Assembly: GCA_029204225.1 (NCBI GenBank)
Contig: CM055113.1
Location: 11,430,234-11,494,233, forward strand
DNA: 64,000 nucleotides
DNA from: Diphasiastrum complanatum
Lineage: Eukaryota; Streptophyta; Lycopodiopsida; Lycopodiales; Lycopodiaceae
Direction: 5' to 3'
A model generated the notes under the pieces. It ran no database searches, was not told the DNA's origin, and saw only the letters and a list, made by a program, of their open reading frames with translations. The translations under genes and the position numbers were made by a program. Positions 54,705 to 62,500 of this stretch are shown here, one piece after another (within the stretch, counting starts at the first letter, position 1; each line of letters starts with the position of its first letter).

Positions 54705-57700
54705 ATTTGATTGATGTCTTGAGTACCCTAAGGTACATAGGACTAAGAAAAGGTCCAACAGCCTGGAATAGTACATCATGATGCCCATCAACATGGAAGA
54801 AATGGTGGATGGTATGTTGTGAAGGTGTCACTAGATGTGCCATGGACCTCTGTCGACGGGGAGGCAGTCGGTGTCGTCTCTATTGTCGTGGCGCTCTGAG
54901 TCGTGGCCTAATAGCTAGCTGTCTCTTTGGCCATCGACACTATCTCTGCTGGCGATGTATGAAGGAATCTAGAAACTCTGCCTCTCCATGTGAATCATAG
55001 CCTATGGGTACCTCGGATCTCTGTCTCCAGCGGGATATGCACTCATTGATGCTCAACTGTGTCAACGAATGTGTATCAATATCTAGTCTCCTCCTCCTCA
55101 AGTCTGACATCTCCCGAATCATCAATACAACACATCTAGGGTCCTCATAGGATATCAGGGTAGAAAGTGTGACTGGGTGCTCCTTGAACAAGCAGTAGTA
55201 CCTCCCCCAAATCTCATAGTAGGCTGGACATCTGAAGTGGAAATGTGACCACAATCTCATGCATAACACACGTGCTACAAAGCCGGCCCTCTCGTGGGGT
55301 GCCACTATATCTGCCGGTCTCAATGGCTAGCTGATGTGAGGAAACCCGAAACTGACCCATCGATATTTGCAGCCTGAGTGATATACTCCTCAGCAAGTAA
55401 CCAGGTACTATGGGGCAGCCAGTTGAATCAAAAGATAGAAAGTGTGTACGGTAAAACTCACTCTTGGTCCCCAGTGGACCCTTCCAGGTGCTATCAAGAT
55501 ACAATCTGTAGAGGAGGCCTGTGATGTACTAACAAGTGCCCACAGGTAGGTCAGTAATTTGAATACCCAATGTGGAGAGGAGACGACAAGCCTGGGAATA
55601 CCATGAAAAGAGGTGACCCTCTGAGTGTAGGCGCCGGGATGAAAATAGAGCCGCAACAACATAGTGTGTACCCCCGTCCTGAAGATCATCCAACCTCTGT
55701 ATAAATGTGACAATATGGAATAAGGCCTCAATCTGAAGGGGGGGGACCGCAAACTCCTCCAATATAATCTGATGTGGTACTGAGGGCTTAGCCAGTATCA
55801 TCCAAGAGAGCAAACGAATCTAGAGCCGGGAGATATATGTCCAATCAGTAGTTGTCAGACCAGTACTCCATGTCTCAGAAGCATACATAGCTGAGGGCAC
55901 AACCATAGTGTCAAAGAGCCGGCATTTAATCGTCGCATCTCTGATGTGTGAGGTGAAGCATAGTCTCTCCAAATCTACAAGTGAGGCATAGCCCTTCCAT
56001 ACCCGGACTATACCTGCATGTCTCATGCTGAACGTCGGCCCCGAGAATAGCACCCCCAGGAATGTATAGGAATCAACAACCTCAAGTGAATGACCATCCC
56101 ATAGAAGCTCCTGCCGCATCATGAAAGACCTAGAGGTGTTGAACACCATAACCTTAGCCTTGGCCACATTCACTGACAAACCCCACCGTGTGCAGAAGGA
56201 AAGAAGAGCATCTAAGTGTAGCTGCAAACCCTCTCTCGTCCGACAAAACCACATCATCGACATACAAGAGGATAGCAATAATGAGGTCGCTCAATGTACA
56301 ACCCTCCCCCCCTCATCACGCTGTATAACATGCTCCAACTCGTCAATGTAAAGACCAAAAAGTGTAGGAGAGTGGCCAGCCCTACTTGACCACAATAGTA
56401 CTAACCACCTCCGGAGAGATAACTCCTGATAGTCGTCGGTCGGACCCTGCCAATAATTCGCCTGTACAATGCTATTACTGCCTGTATAGTATCCTCCTGA
56501 AAGCCCCGATCATGAAGTCTCTGTATCAATAGATGCCTGGGCACAGAAGCAAAGGCCTTGCAGAAATCCACAAAGCAACAGTATACACGCTCTCTCTTGG
56601 CCTTAGCCTCCTCAATGATGGACCTTAAAGTAAAGATATGATCTGATGTAGTATATCCCGATCTGAAACCCGCCTGGCCAATGGCATGGAGTGATCTAGC
56701 ATCCATCTCTGTACTAATCTCTGACTGTAAGATTGAACCATAGACTTTGGCAAAGAGGTGGCTGATCATAATGGTGCGGTAGTTGTCAACTTTCATGGGG
56801 TCACCGCCTTTATGGATAGGGTAAATGAGATTTGTGGACCATGGAGAGGGAAAATCAGAGGTGACAGCTCAGTTGAATAGAATAGAGAGGAAGGGTGAGA
56901 GGATGTTGGGAGCATACTTTAGAAGTTCAGCCTCTAGCTCATCAATGTCTTTGGCTTTATGGGAATGGAGTCATGTGATGGCCTGCTCTATAAGATCGTT
57001 AGTGAATATGGCAGAAGTATTTGTGGGAAGAGATGTGGGAAGAGGAGGGGTATCTAAGATGGTGTACAATGATGTGGCATATGCGACCCAAATGCTGAGG
57101 TCTGTGATCCATGGTGGAGGTGACAGTGGAAGGAACTTCCAGAAAGAACCTGAGGAAGAACTGAAGAGGACCATCACTTTCTTACCCTGGCCAATCTCGT
57201 ATGCAATTTTCTTTTTCATGGTAGTTCTACGGTAGGCACAAGATATGGTTTTGATCATATGAGGAAGATGGTAGCGAGCATATATGAGGTTCTGATGGAG
57301 GTGGATGCATTCCTAATCATACCAAGGGTTATGGGGTCTATGATGTCACTGGTGTTTGGGCCGTGGGGATGGAAAGGCAATGGAAGCTATAGTGTGGATG
57401 GTCTGGACAAGAAAGAGGGACTGCTCCTCTAAAGTATGCTCATGTGGGAAATAGGTAAGGAGATCAGAGAGGGCTTCTCTGTACAGTGGTGTGTTATGTG
57501 ACGTGTAGCGATAGGTGGGTTTCATTGTAGGGGTCGAAGAGAGAATATGTGTGATGGGGAGATGACCAACAGAGAGTGAGAGATATGAATGATCAGAAAG
57601 AGTGGTGCGGTGTACAGAGAAGGATGAAATGGAGAGAAGGAGAGGCGGTGAACCCATGAAATAGTCGACGACGCTATGTGGGAAGCAGGTGGTCACCAGA

Positions 57701-59470
57701 GCCTGGCAGCTGAAGGAGGCCATTATAAATGGCCAATCCATGAGCCTCGCCCAACTGAAGCATCTGCTCCCCGTATGATGTAACTGGACCCGCTACATCC
57801 GCCGATCGTCGTATAAGACCAAGATCATCCCAATCAAGTGCATGTATCCGTTGTGGATCATCTGCTGTGAAACTTCGTTTGCCTAGACCCAGTCCTAGCA
57901 TTGAGTCCCCCGCTAGAAGAATATATCCTCGATCCTCATATCTGATAATGTCCGATGAAATATCCATGAAAGCTGACTCCTCCTCTGAGGTGAAAGCTGA
58001 TGTCTCTGGTGGGCCATGCATATGTCACGATCTAACTCCATTAACCTGTGGTCCAACCTGATCCAAATATAGTGAGCTTGCTCGTTAGTGTATAGTAGCT
58101 CGACCCACGGCTAGAGAGAGTCTCGAAATAAGCAAGCAACACCACCTGAACCGCGACCAGTCAATGCCCTCGTCGTCCCCCAACAGGTAGAAAGCCAGCG
58201 AAATCCCTCAATGCAAGGAAGTCCTCTCTCGGGACTCGCATGTGTCTTTGTAAATATAAGGATATGCCCTGTGACACAAAAATCTCTAAAATCTCCTGTT
58301 GTAGCTGAAGAATGGATACCATTGCAGTTCCATAAACTCAACCGCAATGCTTTTGTGAGGGCCCCCGAACCGCTCCTAAGTCCAGGAGGCCCAAATCCCT
58401 ATGTCTCAGATTTCTGAAGGTCAATGTATTGGGCCTTAACATCCCGATAAACCACCCTTTTGCCCAATGCTTTGGCTTCGCTGAGAACCTTTCTCCTTTC
58501 CGTAACTTGCATCGGTGTGAGATCATCATCCGTAAAGACAAGGGTACCTCTCAGCCTACCCCGTAGCCTAAGGGCAGCTTGCCGCTACTCTAATCCCGTG
58601 AACCGTATGATGAGTGTAGATGGATCTCTTTCAGTTCTCCACGCTCTTTCCATTCCGTTGCAATGGTGGGAAAGTGTATCCGTGAGGAAATTGGTTGCTT
58701 CGGTAATTGGAGCCTTAGTATCTTCAATTCCTCGCACCCGAACATTCATAGACTTATACTTCCACATTTCTTCTTTGGATATGGTGGCTGAGATGACGCT
58801 ATTGAAGGTAGGTGTACCTTCTTTGCCGTCTTCTTTGAATAGAGAGGCCCATGTTTTGGTCTCCGCCTTATGGTGCTCAATCCGTTCCTCCAATTCTTGG
58901 ATCTTTGTGTTGGTGGTGCTGGCTGGTTCTTCTTTTTTGCCTCTTGCAAAGAGATGATCCGGGCCATCATAGTCAGCTTCTCGATTGCCATAGCTTGTAT
59001 TGTGGTGTTCATTTGACCCATTTCAACATCCTTAGATAGCTAGATTCCAGTGTAATCTGCTCCATGCAAGAAAGAATGTATTGTTCAAATGCCTTCGTAG
59101 GGGAGTAAGCTTCCTTAGGGAATGAGAGGGGATAATGAGAGGGGGCAGGAGAACCAAGGAGGGAGGAGAGAGCCGAAGAAAAAAGGGGGGGGGGGGGGGG
59201 GGGGCTGACTGCGTACTGCTGCGTGGCTCCAGTGGTGTCCAGCGAGGAGGTGGAAGGGAGAGAAGGAGCCAGCGAGGGGGTGGGAAGAGCCAGCGAGGTG
59301 GTGGGAGAGGTAGGAGAGGCAGCCAGGGGGGGAGGGGGGGTGGGAGAGGACGGGGTGTCCAGCGATGGAGGGAGTGAGTGAAGGAGGGAAGCGAGGGCTC
59401 CCCTTATTTTTCTTGGCCATAAGGGGATGGATAGAGAGAGATCACCAGCAATGGAGGACGGCCATCACCA

Positions 59471-59531
<61 letters not shown>

Positions 59532-62500
59532 AGGGAGAGAGGACACCTGGCCACCATACTTCTTGTTGTGTTGTCTACACAAAACTTGAAACTAGTATGT
59601 GGAAAAATTTTATGATTGTGCGGAAAAACTAAGAGAACCCTCATTCTTGTAAACATATGTCTGCAGAGAGATTTAGCAAGCAACGGGAGCTGGAAATTTG
59701 TGATCTCATGAAATATTGATAGTTTATTAGTCAGTCATATAGCAACAACATTCATACAGCATTAATGTAGTTTATACAACCACTTAACAAGTTGCACAAA
59801 ATTACGTCTTCATACAACAGCAAAATTAAGAAAATCAGCAATTGAAGCAACGGGAGCTGGAAATTTCTGATCTCATGAACTATTGAAAGTTTATTAGTCA
59901 GTCATATAGCAACAACAATTCATACAGCACTAATATAGTTTGTACAAGCACTTAACAAGTCGCAAAAAATTACATCTTCTAACAACAGCAAAATCAAGAA
60001 AATCAGCAATTGAAATCAATATATAGGTCCATATCAATAACAAAAGGATCGTATGGACCAATTGCTAATAGCAATCATACTACATTAACCTGCAGGGCAT
60101 AGAGCTCAATTAGCCATTTAGCTCAATTAGACTGCAAATCAACGGCTTCTTTATTTAGTTTTGTGAGAAAATTTTGAGTAAGAGCAATTCTAGTAGTATT
60201 GCTTCAAAGAAGTCACAGCACTTGGTTGCCAATGATTCTTAGAGCGTAACAAGCAAGGCCAATTACATACCTCATCACTTGCTCAACCAGAGAGGTGTGT
60301 ACCTAACACTTACTTTACCTCGGATTGTTTACCTTCAAAAGGTGATTTCATTTACTCTGTTACGGTGAGACAAATCAAATTAACCACAAGATTATCATCA
60401 AAATTCAATTTTTTGGTATAGAGTTCGCAAAAATGACTTCTTATGGAAAATGATATAAACCACCAAGAATATAAAATCATTATTATAAAACTTGATTGCA
60501 AGGGATTTCCAAAGGTCTATGTGATGAAGCGAACTACCTACAACCACACACAAAGGAAAGAAATTTATAAAGTAAAACAACCGCATTAGAAGGGACATCT
60601 AGGGCATAGATAATTAATAAGAGCTAAACGACGTAGAACTTTGAAAAACTATCCTTAGTCTAAATGACACTCAATATTGCACTAGCACATAATTATGCGA
60701 CAACGTAATTTCCATTGACAATAATAGATCACAAACTCAAACTTCAAAAATAAAAAGACCAAGACCGAATATAGGAAAAACTAGATACAAAAGTACAAAT
60801 GCAATTTGAAACAACAAATGACAAATATATCATGTGACGTTAAGTAAGCTAGCTGCAAGCACACCCTCAAAATAGATGTAAACACGTAGTTGGCCACTAC
60901 TTTATAAAACTTTGAATGTTTGCTAAAGTAGTAGATCGAGATGCGGTTGAACTGGTGAGATTGGGATATGTCCAAATTCACAATTTCGATTTAGAACCCC
61001 TGATGTCATTAGGTGAAGCTTTAGAATAAAGTATACATGCAACCAAAAAAGTTAGAAAAAAGCCATATCAAACCAACATAAAAAAACAACATTTTTTTAC
61101 CATTAGGTGAACTTAAAACAATGCACACATGCAATAAGAAAGGTCATATAACCAACCTCAAACCAAAAAGAAACAAAAGTATAGTCAAATCAAATTCGCT
61201 TAGAGTCTCATGTAAGTACCTCAACAAGAAACCAAATTTTCACACACTCTCGTAAATATAGTTGCCCGTTCCACAACGAAACGCGTTCCAAAACGTCAAG
61301 GAAATTAGTATGTATTTTTTCTTTTTTGATTTGATATTTTTTTCAGTTTTTCAGGCCAAAAGTGCATATTCCATCTGGCATCTATACAAATGTGCTGTTG
61401 AACATATATAAGCTTTGCTCTACGAAACAGCAATGGCATTTGGGGAACTGAACTAGGAGATCTAAACAAACTGCAGTCAGCATCTTTGAATCCCCTGAAA
61501 ATTGGGTCTCGTCGCTTACATAGCAAAAGAGTTTTTTAACATTGATCAAATTATCAAAAATGATCACTGTTTGAATGTATCCAAATTGCATATGCCTGGA
61601 GTATAAAGTCAACAACAATCGACAACTGGGTTAAAGATTGGTGCAAACATGTGCTTCCAACAAACCACGATAAAGCAATAGCTGATCAACATAGTGCTCA
61701 TTGTTTCAGATTCCAAATCGATGTTGTGGATCCATGAGGCCGAAATTACATCCTCCATCCATATAAAGAATGCTCATAAAAGTTGGTTCCTTATTTTTTG
61801 TAGACGTAGTATTTGCTACTTGTTAGGTATTTCTTAGGGAAATCTTTTAAGTATTGTTTGATAACACATTCTGCACCAGTACCTTCCCGGAACGTACTGT
61901 ACAGAACGTACACTACGTTCCGACCTAGTTTGGTCGAAACGGGTTTCTGAGCTTGTAACTTTCACCATAAGATCAAAGGATATACCTCTTCTACGTTGGC
62001 CGTCTATAGTGGGACGATCAAGGTCTCGATTCTTATTCCAATTATCTAAACGTAGCTGCTCCTGCTGCTTGGAATGATCACTATCGTATCTTGACATTGA
62101 GTTACAGATGCTGTCCCGCTCTTTCTTGAACTTCGGTGAAGGAGATAATTGATCGTCGTCTGCAGAAATGATCATCAGACACAGCACTCAAAGGCACATA
62201 TTTGTGTGTGCCTGGTCTATCTTAAATCAGCCGGCATATACTACACAAAATATGAAAAAATGATCATAAAACCGATGGAAGTAAATAACAGCACCATTGA
62301 TATTCATCTCAGATGCATTTGAAGAGAAACGTCCTTCCGACGTAGAACGTGCTTCTGAGTTGATCTTTTGATGCTCTTGAAACAAAGATGTTCTATTTTC
62401 AGCTGAAGCTGACTTGGAAAGCAAGTCATGTTTCTTCCATTCATAAAAGTTGTAACCAATAAATGCTTCAGAACCTGCCTCTCCTCCAAACAAAAACCGA

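Larger units (their letters stand above)
37825..61985 (-). other. Intron 3 of the SURP/CCCH gene, 24.2 kb, filled with LINEs
   Basis: Donor AGAG|GTATAT at 61985 and acceptor TATACAG| at 37825. Between them are LINE copies A-E (plus) and F (minus), a hAT remnant, tandem duplications and MITE-like repeats. Segments 37.9-39.27, 40.32-42.24 and 59.53-61.25 kb hold no gene I can support. Confidence 0.75.

Noticed and set aside
59115-59377. Gly/Arg-rich and Pro-rich frames near 59.2 kb
   Set aside because: They fall in the GC-rich leader of LINE F with a G-run; not conserved with copy A.
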